Origin: Candidatus Poribacteria bacterium
GTDB lineage: Bacteria; Poribacteria; WGA-4E; JAJDTR01
Length of the DNA: 64,000 nt
Assembly (NCBI GenBank): GCA_022827055.1
Contig: JAJDTR010000062.1
Location: 114,347-178,346, forward strand
Direction of reading: 5' to 3'
The first letter of the stretch is position 1; each line of letters starts with the position of its first letter. The position numbers were made by a program, and so were the translations under genes. The notes beneath the pieces were generated by a model, which saw only the letters and a program-made list of their open reading frames with translations, searched no databases and was not told where the DNA came from. Below, piece after piece: positions 1 to 8,172 of this stretch.

Positions 1-2
1 AG

Positions 3-440
3 TGGGCGGCGTTTAACCAGATAAGCAACAATGTCCGCGAGATGAACGAATTCCGGCTTCACCGGATGCGGTTACTGATTTCGTTGACGCAGCAGTTTGC
101 CCGCCGTCCGCTCGCACCTCATATTTGGCGGCGGGGTATCGATTTCCCTGATTCGTTCAGGGAGGAGGCGCGGTATATCGGATACCGCATGAAGATGCCC
201 GACGCAACCTCACTGCCGAACACGCCGGCTGGCAAGCTGGAGATTGCGCAGATCATGGCGGCGTTGGGCGCGCAGATGTCGATTAGCGAGTTAATCAAGT
301 TCGTCGGATTCGACACCGGCTACGGTTGGGATAACGACACGTTTTCGCAGCCAGTTCAACCGCCGGAGGGCGATAGTAGATCCCGCGGAAATCCGCTTAA
401 CCAGAATGTGACATCGGGTATGGATGTAGGTATGATTTGA
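3..440 (+). CDS. Phage portal-like protein, C-terminal fragment
   Basis: The reading frame is open from the window edge, so the gene starts upstream and only about 145 C-terminal residues are visible. The fragment has a helical stretch (EFRLHRMRLLISLTQQFARR), then a segment rich in PDATSLPNTPAGKL and ISELIKFVGF, and a disordered tail. A PDTPAGKL-like helix followed by a decision such as 'ISxxELI' is typical of the C-terminal clip/stem region of head-tail phage portal proteins. A head-like protein gene follows and a terminase lies 9 kb downstream, which supports a phage origin. The portal call is inference from layout and style, not from a diagnostic motif. Confidence 0.5.
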   Translation, partial: WAAFNQISNNVREMNEFRLHRMRLLISLTQQFARRPLAPHIWRRGIDFPDSFREEARYIGYRMKMPDATSLPNTPAGKLEIAQIMAALGAQMSISELIKFVGFDTGYGWDNDTFSQPVQPPEGDSRSRGNPLNQNVTSGMDVGMI

Positions 441-449
441 AAAGGGATT

Positions 450-490
450 TTACGTATTACGCAATACTCGTCATGATGCGTAATACGTAA
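450..490. repeat. 14-bp inverted repeat (TACGTATTACGC family)
   Basis: TTACGTATTACGCA at 450-463 is perfectly complemented by TGCGTAATACGTAA at 477-490, with a 13-nt loop, between the portal-like gene and the next gene. A related direct form occurs at 24074-24096 and a short piece at 11583-11594, so this is a dispersed repeat family. It has no U tract, so termination is not implied. Confidence 0.7.
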
Positions 491-537
491 TGCGTAATAA
501 CGTAAGAAACGCAAATTGACTATGGAGGTATAACACC

Positions 538-1095
538 ATGGGACCGATACAAGGACAAAACCAGCAGGACGGCGCGGAAACAAAGCGTACAATGACATTA
601 GACGAGGTTGTCGCGGCGTTGGGACAGCAGGGGATCGAGATTGAGGGATTGCCCGACCCCCCCACGGCGTTGCCGATGGATCAGAAGATTGCGACTATCA
701 TTGAGAGCCTGGGCGGCATGCCGCAGCAGGGAGGCGACGAGATTACCGAGGAACAGCGGCTTATCCTTGAGAATCAGTATCGACAGGATTTGAAGATGAA
801 GATTCTTGAGACGGAGAAGGAAATCCGCATGAAACACCCCGACGCCTCGGAGTCGCAACTCTGGGAAGCGGCGCATGCATTTCTGCGCGGCGATGTGATT
901 GGCGTGTCCGACATCTTCGGAAAGATGTATCAGACGGCGGCTGAAAAGGAGAATCAGCAAGCCGCGAAAGATATGGAATTGCATGTTGAGGGCGATTCAG
1001 GCGGCGGCGATCAGACACAAGAGACGCCGGTCGGCTTGGGGGATATCTTTTCTCCGGGCGGCACGCTTGACGCGAGTTTTGCCGCCAGATCATAG
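538..1095 (+). CDS. Putative phage head/scaffold-like protein
   Basis: A 185-residue acidic, Gln-rich protein with no signal peptide or membrane segment. Residues 75-105 form a charged helix and the tail (SGGGDQTQETPVGLGDIFSPG) is low complexity. It starts at ATG with a strong GGAGG eight bases upstream. It lies about 100 bp after the portal-like gene on the same strand, the position where tailed phages often encode a scaffold, protease or head protein. No catalytic motif is visible. The function is therefore inferred from position only; an unrelated accessory protein is equally possible. Confidence 0.55.
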   Translation: MGPIQGQNQQDGAETKRTMTLDEVVAALGQQGIEIEGLPDPPTALPMDQKIATIIESLGGMPQQGGDEITEEQRLILENQYRQDLKMKILETEKEIRMKHPDASESQLWEAAHAFLRGDVIGVSDIFGKMYQTAAEKENQQAAKDMELHVEGDSGGGDQTQETPVGLGDIFSPGGTLDASFAARS

Positions 1096-1145
1096 CGGTT
1101 TATACCTAATGGACTCGCAGAAGAAATGCGTGCCGCAATCTCGTT

Positions 1146-1168
1146 AGGTCGGGCTTCTAGCCCGACCT
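1146..1168. repeat. Palindromic hairpin AGGTCGGGCT/AGCCCGACCT
   Basis: Two perfect 10-bp arms, AGGTCGGGCT and AGCCCGACCT, flank a 3-nt loop, 50 bp after the head-like gene. It resembles the other TAGG-initiated palindromes of this window and could fold in RNA or DNA. There is no U run behind it. Confidence 0.75.
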
Positions 1169-1561
1169 CGCCGAGGATACCGCTTATGCAAACCTAATCC
1201 TTAGATCTTGATATGGCAGCCTTGCTATCAATCGAGTAGATGGCAAGTGTGATAGTGAATCGTGATAGCGATCTTTGTACCATTGAGTTTCATATAAGGT
1301 GAAAACAAGTGAGAGAGTAGCGATCAAAATTTTCTATCGCCTTTGAAGATTTTCCCATGCGTTATCCACTAGTCTGATTCTTTCCGGCCGGATGATTAAT
1401 AGAGATGCCCAATTCCCCTCGAAAACACCTCTTCGATTACCCTCAACCAACCCGTGCGAGTTGTTATGAGGCATTCGCACTAGGGGACTTAATTGGTAGG
1501 CCGAGAAGTGAAAAGGAAAAACCTACTAGATATTGTACAATTTGGCTAGAAAAAAATTTCC

Positions 1562-1590
1562 TTGACATTTTAGGAAAAATTGACTAGAAT
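1562..1590 (+). promoter_or_regulatory. Sigma70-type promoter
   Basis: TTGACA (1562-1567), a 17-nt spacer and TAGAAT (1585-1590). It is the best promoter upstream of the proteasome-like gene and implies a 5' leader of about 260 nt, in which no specific structure was recognised. Confidence 0.6.
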
Positions 1591-1859
1591 AGACCATCCT
1601 TTTAACTAAATTTAAGAAAGCAAACTATTCCACTCACCTTCCGCACAATAGACTTGTGTCATCTCGAATTTTCACATACTAGATCTTGCGGTATACCTCC
1701 ACAATCGAGCAAAAATCACCTAGATAGTGCCGCAAGTCCGATTGATTGACCGATTTTGCCCTTCCATCATCAGCTTCAATTTTGTCAATCATGGTGCGGG
1801 ATACAGCCAACTGAGAAATTAAACTTTTAGGTGCTCGATAATGCGAAAGATAAGTTCCA

Positions 1860-2657
1860 ATGACATTAATAGTTTCTCTTAGGATTCCAGACGGAGTTGT
1901 AATAGCTGGCGATAGTTTGTCTACACTAACTTACGAGGGTCGGTTCAAAGCTACAGGAAACATTACTTGCCCAAACTGTAATCATGAGCATGAAGTTGAG
2001 CATGACATTCCAATGCCACCTGCGCCTGCTACTACGTTCTCATATGCTCGAAAGGTTTTTCCGTTCTTAGATAAGTTTGGGATAGGGACATATGGTGCGG
2101 GACTTATTGATAATAAATCTGCCTATTTTGCATTGCGACTTCTTGAAAAAGAACTGGAACCCGAGAATATTGATAGTGTGACAGACGTTGCGCATAGAAT
2201 TGAAACAAAACTCGCCGAGTTGTTTGTGAATCAGTTAAAATCAGAAGGAAAGATGCTTGAAGAGTTTCCAGATAATTGGAGACATATGGGGGTTCAAGTG
2301 TCTGGATACGATGGTATTGCCCCAAAGACCATTGAAATAAATATAGGAAAGACAACAAGCAGAGAAGTTATTGAAAACTTAGGTTGTACATGTTCAGGAG
2401 TTGGAGATCTTGTTCAATCGATTTGGAAGTTATATGAAACTAGCCCTGAGAGTCAACCACCTTATCCCGCTTTTTCTTTACAAGATGCAATTAACTATTC
2501 TGAGTTTTTAATACGAACCACAAGTTACCATCAACACTTTTCGCAGAAAATACCAACAGTTGGAGGTGATATTGATGTAGCACTAATAACCCCCTTTGAC
2601 GGCTTTGAATGGATACGCCAAAAATCGTTGGATAAGAATTTGGAGGATTTAGTATGA
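1860..2657 (+). CDS. Proteasome-like Ntn hydrolase with zinc-ribbon-like insertion
   Basis: A 265-residue protein whose N-terminus matches proteasome beta subunits: after Met removal Thr2 would be the nucleophile (MTLIVSLRIPDGVVIAGDSL). Asp18 falls at the beta-subunit Asp/Glu17 position and Lys65 in ARKVF aligns with Lys33 of the KKLF motif of archaeal beta subunits. Between them is an insertion of about 30 residues carrying CPNC followed by three histidines (C37, C40, H42, H44, H48), a possible zinc site. No propeptide is present. HslV, Anbu and 20S beta subunits are the related families; this is none of them exactly. It overlaps the next small gene by ATGA, implying coupled translation. The base composition is AT-richer than the phage genes around it. 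Actual peptidase activity and substrate are unknown. Confidence 0.75.
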   Translation: MTLIVSLRIPDGVVIAGDSLSTLTYEGRFKATGNITCPNCNHEHEVEHDIPMPPAPATTFSYARKVFPFLDKFGIGTYGAGLIDNKSAYFALRLLEKELEPENIDSVTDVAHRIETKLAELFVNQLKSEGKMLEEFPDNWRHMGVQVSGYDGIAPKTIEINIGKTTSREVIENLGCTCSGVGDLVQSIWKLYETSPESQPPYPAFSLQDAINYSEFLIRTTSYHQHFSQKIPTVGGDIDVALITPFDGFEWIRQKSLDKNLEDLV

Positions 2658-2848
2658 AAGTCGTAATGGCGACCAATTCACGGATAGTTAGAATCATGCC
2701 CCCCATTGTACCGACGCCGATAAGCGAGCGTTCATCGTTTGATTCTACTGATAATATGAATATTAGTTTTAGCCTGCCGGAAATCACAGTTCCAAACGAT
2801 AACAAACCTGCCGATACTGATACTGATAAACCAAATCTAAAAGAATGA
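2654..2848 (+). CDS. Small protein coupled to the proteasome-like gene
   Basis: A 64-residue protein whose ATG overlaps the stop of the Ntn hydrolase gene (ATGA). It has a short basic/hydrophobic start (MKVVMATNSRIVRIMPPIVP) and a probably disordered acidic tail rich in Asp, Pro and Asn, ending in NLKE. Its C-terminus is not the GGE/GGQ of Pup, so nothing supports a modifier role. A terminator follows 20 bp later, so the two genes form a closed bicistron. Function unknown; a partner or substrate of the hydrolase is a guess from coupling alone. Confidence 0.6.
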   Translation: MKVVMATNSRIVRIMPPIVPTPISERSSFDSTDNMNISFSLPEITVPNDNKPADTDTDKPNLKE

Positions 2849-2867
2849 GAAGATGTCAATCAACATT

Positions 2868-2894
2868 AGCCAGCCTTCGGGCTGGCTTTTTTTA
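2868..2894 (+). terminator. Rho-independent terminator
   Basis: AGCCAGCC, loop TTCG, GGCTGGCT, then TTTTTTT. It ends the proteasome-like bicistron. Confidence 0.92.
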
Positions 2895-2965
2895 TTCCTT
2901 TTAAGCGTAGGTTAACGGCGGAGCGAAGTTATGGGTTTATACCGGAATCATTCTGGATAAGGAGG

Positions 2966-3036
2966 GATTAAGTGAATGAACAATGACCGATCAACTGAGT
3001 GGTTAGCGAAGGCGATAGAGTTCCCATAGAAATCTT
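2966..3036 (+). repeat. GATCAA element, nested copies
   Basis: An outer copy (GATTAAGTGAATGAACAATG, 2966-2989) is interrupted after CG by an inner copy starting ATCAACTGAGTGGTTAGCGA (2990-3025); the outer copy then resumes as ATAGAAATCTTC and runs into a CTGCGCACCAGCC arm. The structure is seen directly; insertion of one copy into another is the simplest reading. Confidence 0.75.
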
Positions 3037-3098
3037 CTGCGCACCAGCCTTTTGGTCTGACTCGCGCGATAAAATTCCTACCAGCCACCCTATGAAGT

Positions 3099-3123
3099 TG
3101 TAGGAGCGACCTCCCGGTCGCGA
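3099..3123. repeat. Palindromic repeat TGTAGGAGCGACCTCC (empty form)
   Basis: TGTAGGAGCGACCTCC followed by CGGTCGCGA. Near-identical copies occur at 17909-17933 and 47464-47488, and a copy carrying the GATCAA element at 30196-30252. A further GATCAACTGAGCGAG fragment lies just downstream near 3142. Confidence 0.8.
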
Positions 3124-3250
3124 TCCCCCGCTCCGCAGTGGGATCAACTGAGCGAGCACTGCCCCCGTAGAGAGCGGTTCCGGCGCCCATTCTGTCCTGG
3201 TCCCACACCCCCGCGACACCAAACCCTCCGATCACGCCGATCAATCATAC

Positions 3251-4201
3251 CTACCTGAGAACATTATCCCGGTGCCACGCCATCGCTTCTTGGGCAGGGC
3301 GAAGTTTTACCCTATCCGGCAACTGAATAGGTTTATCTTTAAGTTCCGTCAACCTCCACTCCGTCGGACGCTTGTCGGACATCAGACCGGAAACGATGAC
3401 CCTATGCTTCCCGCTCAACGAAAAGAGTCCTCTGTCGAACGCCCAATGGTGCAGTTTGCACAACGAAATCCCGTTCCGCGCATCGTCATTCTGCGACACA
3501 CGAAAAGGAATGATATGAGCCGCCTCTGTTGCACTTTCGCCGTCCATGGTGACGATACGCAACTCGCATACCGCGCAAGTGTAGTCGTACAGTCGCATAA
3601 TCGCTTGCCGAAAGCCTGCATCGCGCACCTTTGTGTTAACCCCGGTTCGCCGTCTTGGCTTAGAGGTTGAAAACGGGGATTCAACTTCATCTATTAGCGA
3701 TTCTCTGTACGCCCCAATCTGCTGTGCCTCCGCAATGAGCTCTCCAACCTGTTCTCTGTGTTCGTGGAAATACGTGCGGATCAGCGTCTGACGAATCGTC
3801 TCTCTATCAATGGCGTCGGTTAGCAAAAGAAAAAGCTCATCGTCCAAACTCGCGTGTGAAACGACTTCGCGAAGCCGAGAAATTCCCTTAAGCGGGTTGG
3901 CAACCTGCAACGCCTTTTCGTAATCCGTGTTCGGGTGCAGATGCCAGAATTTATCACTCTTTAGGTGGAAAAATGGCAACGAGATATCAGGTTTTCGATC
4001 AGTGACCCTCGACCAATAGCGGATGAAAGCTTCTGCTAATTCAGGGCACAACTCAATTCGATTCTCCGTAACCTGCCCATCCTCAATCAGCGCGATGACC
4101 GACAACAGCAGCACCGGCTTATGAGGCGCCGGCCCATGCGCCCTGTCAATTTTCAAGCGTTTCATCTTCTCCACGTAATACTGTAGGTTTTTCCCGTTCA
4201 T
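3251..4201 (-). CDS. HNH endonuclease, likely modification-dependent (phosphorothioate-binding type)
   Basis: A 316-residue, two-part protein. The N-terminal half has HKPVLLLSVIALIEDG and LPFFHLKSDKFWHLHP, which resemble the sulfur-binding domain of ScoMcrA/SprMcrA-type enzymes (usual form HKPLLLL and PFWRLxxDGxWEV). The C-terminal half is an HNH nuclease: CAVCEL, AAHIIPF and NGISLCKLHHWAFDRG supply the Cys pair and the His-Asn-His core. Enzymes of this family cut DNA carrying phosphorothioate modification and so act against foreign modified DNA. No dnd modification genes are present here, as expected for a stand-alone Type IV enzyme. The start ATG at 4201 is the only good in-frame one. The HNH assignment is firm; the substrate is inferred. 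Confidence 0.8.
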   Translation of the reverse strand: MNGKNLQYYVEKMKRLKIDRAHGPAPHKPVLLLSVIALIEDGQVTENRIELCPELAEAFIRYWSRVTDRKPDISLPFFHLKSDKFWHLHPNTDYEKALQVANPLKGISRLREVVSHASLDDELFLLLTDAIDRETIRQTLIRTYFHEHREQVGELIAEAQQIGAYRESLIDEVESPFSTSKPRRRTGVNTKVRDAGFRQAIMRLYDYTCAVCELRIVTMDGESATEAAHIIPFRVSQNDDARNGISLCKLHHWAFDRGLFSLSGKHRVIVSGLMSDKRPTEWRLTELKDKPIQLPDRVKLRPAQEAMAWHRDNVLR

Positions 4202-4340
4202 CGTGTTTATTGTCCTTGTTGCTTATGCCCATCCTTAAAACTTGGGACAGCTCCTGCCTTCGTCGCTGTATCTCTGCCACACTTTCGGCCTCACCGACTA
4301 CAGTTGTACTCCTCCCCTAATCCTGACAATCAAATAATAC

Positions 4341-4377
4341 ATCAAGCGAGTGAATAGCGAGTACGATAGAGATCCCA
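4341..4377 (+). repeat. GATCAA element copy
   Basis: ATCAAGCGAGTGAATAGCGA then GTACGATAGAGATCCC, a well-preserved single copy in otherwise gene-free DNA. Confidence 0.75.
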
Positions 4378-4622
4378 TAAATCACAGTTCAGACAACCCC
4401 ACTCACTCCCCACTCCCCCAACGACCGCCCAATCCGCGAAATCCGCGTAATCTGTGATTCAGACGATCCTCCATCACAGCCCAACACCCGTCGCCCAATT
4501 ATATACACTGCCCTCCCCAGAGATCAAACAAAATCCCCATTTTCCCCTTCCTCTCGTTTACCCCGCAACGCGGCCCGACTGCCGCACCATGAGTGAAGTC
4601 TATTCAATCGTGCCGCGTCCCG
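4378..4622. other. Pyrimidine-biased intergenic DNA
   Basis: No gene is supported. The + strand is C/T-rich and contains the phrase AATCCGCGTAATCTGTGATT, echoed near 5168 (CGCGTAATCCTTGATTCAGA). Similar pyrimidine-rich linkers occur at about 5085-5280, 6570-6780 and 8170-8270. Confidence 0.5.
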
Positions 4623-4651
4623 TTGACAACCCATGGCAGCCGTGCTATGTT
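4623..4651 (+). promoter_or_regulatory. Sigma70-type promoter
   Basis: TTGACA (4623-4628), a 17-nt spacer and TATGTT (4646-4651), about 60 bp before the start of the small membrane protein gene at 4714. Confidence 0.7.
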
Positions 4652-4713
4652 ATGGTCGCTGAAGGCAGTTCTCGTCTGTCTCGCGCCCCAACCCGTAGCA
4701 AACGGAGGCAAAT

Positions 4714-5070
4714 ATGCTCGACCCGAAAGCCCTCTGCCGGTACATAATACTCCTGTGTGCAGTCTGCGTGTTGCGTCATTTTGGCGCTTCAATCATGTAC
4801 GTAAGAGCCGATGTGGGTTCCGAGGGCACGATTAGCGGCATTGATCAGAGCGTGACAATCAAGCAATTGAGCGAAGAGAACGTGAAGCTTAAGCGCGCAC
4901 TTTGGGATGCAGAAGTCGAAAGTGCCAACCTCAGGACAGAGATAGATGTGCACGAGCATCGCAAGAAAGTTGATAGAGAAACCAACAATCGAGTGCTCCT
5001 GGTACTAACGATCGCAGCCGCCTTAATCCTTCTGATTCGTTTCACCGCCCCCCGATTACGGGACAATTAA
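4714..5070 (+). CDS. Small two-pass membrane protein with coiled coil
   Basis: A 118-residue protein with an N-terminal hydrophobic segment (residues 8-24), a central charged helix of about 50 residues (SVTIKQLSEENVKLKRALWD onward) with coiled-coil character, and a C-terminal transmembrane segment (VLLVLTIAAALILLIRF). The ATG has GGAGG eight bases upstream and a good promoter 60 bp upstream. No family is recognised. The topology, with a helix between two membrane segments, recalls holin or spanin-like proteins of phages as well as unrelated membrane anchors; neither can be claimed. Confidence 0.7.
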   Translation: MLDPKALCRYIILLCAVCVLRHFGASIMYVRADVGSEGTISGIDQSVTIKQLSEENVKLKRALWDAEVESANLRTEIDVHEHRKKVDRETNNRVLLVLTIAAALILLIRFTAPRLRDN

Positions 5071-5673
5071 TCAACAATCCACGCCCCTCCTATCCCTCCA
5101 ACAGAAGTACTCCCTCCGCGCCGCAAAAAACCGTCCATCCCAACCCCATTTCGTGACATCCATTAACCCGCGTAATCCTTGATTCAGACACTCCCCGTCT
5201 CCCTCCCGATCACCACGCCCCTTACCGTCTTCTCGTTTTCCCGTTTCCTCCCCCTCCTCTCAATCCCGGTCTAGCGTCCCCGATGCATCAAGATTGCGCA
5301 ACAACCACGCCTGACAACACAGGTGGGTTGAAAGGTCGCATTAACCTCGTGCAGGGTTTCGTAAACGGTATGGTAATACTATTCGTTCTGATTATCGGCA
5401 GCGCGAAAACTCAATCGAAGATTTCCTCCCAATGCCGTTCGTTAGCTAACCGCTCGCGAAAATCGGAACAAAGGCAAAACTTATTGGTGCAATCACCCGC
5501 CAAGCACGATCTAACCAACAATTTTTTGACTGGATTTTGCCATCCATCTGTGAGATAATGAATTTCCGCTATCCTTTTGAGGGCCCCGTCAGATTCACTA
5601 AGTGTCCTGGTTATTCTACCTTACGATTCTTTCCGTACGCGAATTGGAATCAATCATCTGCGGAGCGTATGCT
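5071..5673. other. Intergenic stretch, no supported gene
   Basis: Pyrimidine-rich until about 5280. The following 270 bp can be read as a 91-residue frame (5283-5558), but it has no clear ribosome-binding site and no family resemblance, so it is not called. Confidence 0.5.
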
Positions 5674-6099
5674 ATGCACCTTAAGGAAGTCGCGAAAGCA
5701 CAATACAAACCAAATCAAGCCTTTCCGATCGATGGTTTCCGTGCCAAAATACGTGACCAACTAGGTACCGTGGCGCAACGGGAACACAACTGGGACGACC
5801 GTGAATCCAAAAAGCCGAGCACGGTAGCCCTAAACAATGCCAAGCGCTTAATGGAAGAATTGTTGGACAGCGTTATCTCCGCAGGTTATTCGTGGCTTAC
5901 GCCATTCATCTCAAGCGATGAGGATGGCCACATCACCGTCGCGTGGCACAAAGGGGAACATGAACTACATCTAGAAATAACCGATCACGAAGTGGAGTAT
6001 GTTACGGTCTGGGGTATCAAGATCGATACCGAGATGGATGTAGGCGTACTGAGCAGGGACAAATGCATTCCTCTTTGGAAGTGGTTACTTGATGGATAA
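5674..6099 (+). CDS. Conserved-looking hypothetical protein, first of a pair
   Basis: A soluble protein of 141 residues if read from the ATG at 5674 (MHLKEVAKAQ), which has GGAGCG upstream; a longer TTG-initiated reading is less likely because its extra residues are unlike the rest. It contains NWDDRESKKPSTVALNNAKR, then PFISSDEDGHITVAWHKGEH, which reads as a compact alpha/beta domain where a helix is followed by beta strands. The next gene starts inside its last codons. No function is recognised. The tight two-gene arrangement leaves a toxin-antitoxin-like or other two-component module open. Confidence 0.65.
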   Translation: MHLKEVAKAQYKPNQAFPIDGFRAKIRDQLGTVAQREHNWDDRESKKPSTVALNNAKRLMEELLDSVISAGYSWLTPFISSDEDGHITVAWHKGEHELHLEITDHEVEYVTVWGIKIDTEMDVGVLSRDKCIPLWKWLLDG

Positions 6100-6556
6100 T
6101 AACAACCTCGTACAGGACGATGAGGAACTCTATAGAAACGTAAGAGGCGGCCAGGACAGTATTGAGTATTCCTACGACGATGAAGGGAGACTTAGAATTC
6201 AACCTGAAGCTTTTCGTGACAGATACAAAAAACCGTCCGTGGATCGCGCAAGCTTAGTAGAATACATTCCTTCCGCCGTACTGTTAAATCCAACTAATGG
6301 TATTGTTAGCCTCATGGCACGTGATGTCCGTGCAATAGCAGATGTAGTGACGACCACAAGAGACAAGACTATTAATCACGTCGTGGATGTCGTCCATGAC
6401 CCCACCCCGGAAAGGCAATCTCATGCAATCATCAATGTGAATCCTGAGTTCTTCGACTCAGAGTCCAAGCAGAAAAAGGTATTCAAATTTTTGCAGAAAG
6501 CCCTCGCGCGGCTTGCCACAATCAACGGATGGACACTTAGACCCGGCGAAGACTAG
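6092..6556 (+). CDS. Hypothetical protein, second of a pair
   Basis: A 154-residue soluble protein. The ATG at 6092 overlaps the upstream stop by 8 nt; a TTG one codon earlier is also possible. Visible landmarks are an acidic N-terminus, DRASLVEYIPSAVLLNPTNG, LMARDVRAIADVVTTTRDK and HAIINVNPEF. No motif identifies an enzyme. Coupling suggests that it works with the preceding protein. Confidence 0.65.
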   Translation: MDNNNLVQDDEELYRNVRGGQDSIEYSYDDEGRLRIQPEAFRDRYKKPSVDRASLVEYIPSAVLLNPTNGIVSLMARDVRAIADVVTTTRDKTINHVVDVVHDPTPERQSHAIINVNPEFFDSESKQKKVFKFLQKALARLATINGWTLRPGED

Positions 6557-6784
6557 CGCAATCCTGAAATCTCGCGTGAACGCAGTTCTCCCTCCCCCTA
6601 AACCTCCAAAAACCAACCCCGCCTATTCACCTATACACCTTCTATAGTGTATAAAAACAAGCTAGACGCACACGCCTACTCAGTGTGCCGCACCAAGCCA
6701 AGCCCGCTGGCGGAAGCCGTTTCGCCCCCTCATCCTTCCCACCTCACCGCTGCCTGCCGGAATGTTCGGTCCCATTTTTAAAGA

Positions 6785-6813
6785 TTGAAAATTCCGCCCC
6801 ACCATGTTACACT
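6785..6813 (+). promoter_or_regulatory. Promoter, duplicated with the one at 8294
   Basis: TTGAAA, a 17-nt spacer containing CCGCCCCACCATGT, then TACACT. The spacer and flanks match the promoter at 8294-8322 (CCGCCCCAACATGT) and both are followed by GGCACTCGT. The nearest downstream gene begins at 7300 after several repeats, so its target is uncertain. Confidence 0.6.
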
Positions 6814-6845
6814 TTCCCACGATTGCTCCTCATCGGCACTCGTTT

Positions 6846-6965
6846 GATGGAGCAAATGAATAATGAGCGCGACAAAAAATCCTTCAAACGAGCGGGCAGC
6901 GTTCAACCGAGCGACTATCACCTGAGTAAATAACGAAGGCGATAGTATATCCTGATAGAGATCTT
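6846..6965 (+). repeat. Cluster of degenerate and nested GATCAA elements
   Basis: A degenerate copy begins GATGGAGCAAATGAATAATG at 6846. A further copy near 6901 is interrupted by an inner copy beginning ATCACCTGAGTAAATAACGA, then resumes as GATAGAGATCTT. The rest of 6966-7299 has only palindromic scraps (GGCACACGCCGTGTGCC near 7113; GTAGGAGCGATCTCCGAATC near 7166). Confidence 0.65.
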
Positions 6966-7299
6966 AGCGCGATGGAGCAGATTTTGACTCAGCATCTAGC
7001 ATGCCTCCGGGATCAGTGTTAACCAAAAAAACTCCCCGTCAGAACAAGGCCTAAATTTATCAAAAAGAGAAGTAAGCGGTCTTCTCGCCAAGTGTATATG
7101 ACATCGTTTCAAAGTAGTAGGCACACGCCGTGTGCCGTAAACCGTACGGCCCCACCCAACTTTAGGTAGGAGCGATCTCCGAATCGCGAGTTCAATTCAC
7201 GTCATCTGCTATTTATGCACTATCATTTTGGAGAAACAGTATTACTACCGGGGCTAGTGCTATGTCTATAAGATTGGGGAATATTGATTTGGAGGAAAT

Positions 7300-8031
7300 A
7301 TGATGGTAAAGTCGAAACACGTTCTCTGCGGTGTTAAGATTCTACTATGTGTCCTAGTCGCTAGACATTCCGTAGCAATGACTGGAGAAGCATCTGTCCC
7401 TCTTCACTTGATAGTCGATTCAAGTGAGTTGGTTATAATCGGCACCGTGGACAATATTGGCTTACTCACTCGTACAGAGTTTCTGGAAGACAGTCTCAAC
7501 CGTCCGTCTATTCGCATGATGGGTCGCGAAGGCGCAATCTATCGAATAAAGGTCCAAGACATTCTCCTCGACAGAAGGAAAGCAAAGCAGAAGTTGTCAC
7601 ACGTAGTTGTTTATGCTCCGAATGTTTTGACGGGCGTGAGGGAAGATGAAGAAAAGCTAGTTTTCTTAAAACAACCGCATATAGATGCGGGGATTGTCCA
7701 GCGGCATAAATTGAGGTCAAACGATACTTACGAATTCGCCTTTTTTCGTGTGCCGTTAAAAACTCTTCAACTCAATAGTAAGCATATATCCTCAAAATGC
7801 CCCAAGCTTATAAAGCTTCTTGACAAAAATCGTAAGTATGCGGAAGCAACGAAGGTTTTTTGCGATGTCATGAAGATTCAATCCGATGGGCGACTACAAT
7901 TGTTGAAGAGTTTACTGGACAATCCCTTGTTAAGAGAGAGTGCATTGGCGGAGATTGAACGAATTGAAGATCCCATAGCGTATGAATGGAATTACAAGAC
8001 TTGGAGAGGTGTGTTTGAGTGTTTAGACTAA
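7300..8031 (+). CDS. Hypothetical secreted protein
   Basis: A 243-residue protein with an N-terminal basic and hydrophobic signal-like segment (residues 5-26, ending near SVAMTGEA). The mature part has LIVDSSELVIIGTVDNI, suggesting a beta-rich domain of the kind found in secreted 'transport-rate' style hypothetical proteins, then a helical C-terminus. The ATG has GGAGG seven bases upstream, so translation is well supported. No catalytic motif or named family is recognised. It stands alone between repeat-filled spacers. Confidence 0.7.
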   Translation: MMVKSKHVLCGVKILLCVLVARHSVAMTGEASVPLHLIVDSSELVIIGTVDNIGLLTRTEFLEDSLNRPSIRMMGREGAIYRIKVQDILLDRRKAKQKLSHVVVYAPNVLTGVREDEEKLVFLKQPHIDAGIVQRHKLRSNDTYEFAFFRVPLKTLQLNSKHISSKCPKLIKLLDKNRKYAEATKVFCDVMKIQSDGRLQLLKSLLDNPLLRESALAEIERIEDPIAYEWNYKTWRGVFECLD

Positions 8032-8099
8032 TACCATTGCGCTTGAATAATAGTGCATATGATGTCTCAGTTATATCGTCCATTTTCTCTGTAGGCGAG

Positions 8100-8172
8100 G
8101 ATCAACCGAGCGAATAGCGAACGATCAACTGAGTGGTTAGCGAAGGCGATAGTAAATCTTGATAGAGATCCC
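8100..8172 (+). repeat. GATCAA element, nested copies
   Basis: GATCAACCGAGCGAATAGCG begins an outer copy, interrupted after AACG by an inner copy (ATCAACTGAGTGGTTAGCGA to AAATCTT); the outer copy resumes as GATAGAGATCCC. GAT flanks both sides of the inner copy, as a short target duplication would. Confidence 0.75.

Larger units (their letters stand above)
1096..1859. other. Intergenic stretch
   Basis: No convincing gene. It contains the hairpin at 1146-1168, degenerate repeat fragments around 1210-1350 (for example gatcaaaattttctatcgcc) and the promoter-like sequence at 1562-1590. The DNA becomes clearly AT-rich from about 1500 onward, continuing into the next gene. Confidence 0.6.

Noticed and set aside
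450..490. Inverted repeat as a terminator for the portal-like gene
   Set aside because: No U tract follows, and copies elsewhere are not at gene ends.
2654..2848. Pup-like modifier for the proteasome-like hydrolase
   Set aside because: The C-terminus is NLKE, not GGE/GGQ, and no ligase or ATPase gene is nearby.
5283..5558. 91-residue open frame
   Set aside because: No ribosome-binding site, no family resemblance, ends in sequence preceding the next gene; treated as non-coding.
6685..6933. 82-residue open frame over the duplicated promoter
   Set aside because: It reads through the promoter block and a GATCAA element; composition is not protein-like.
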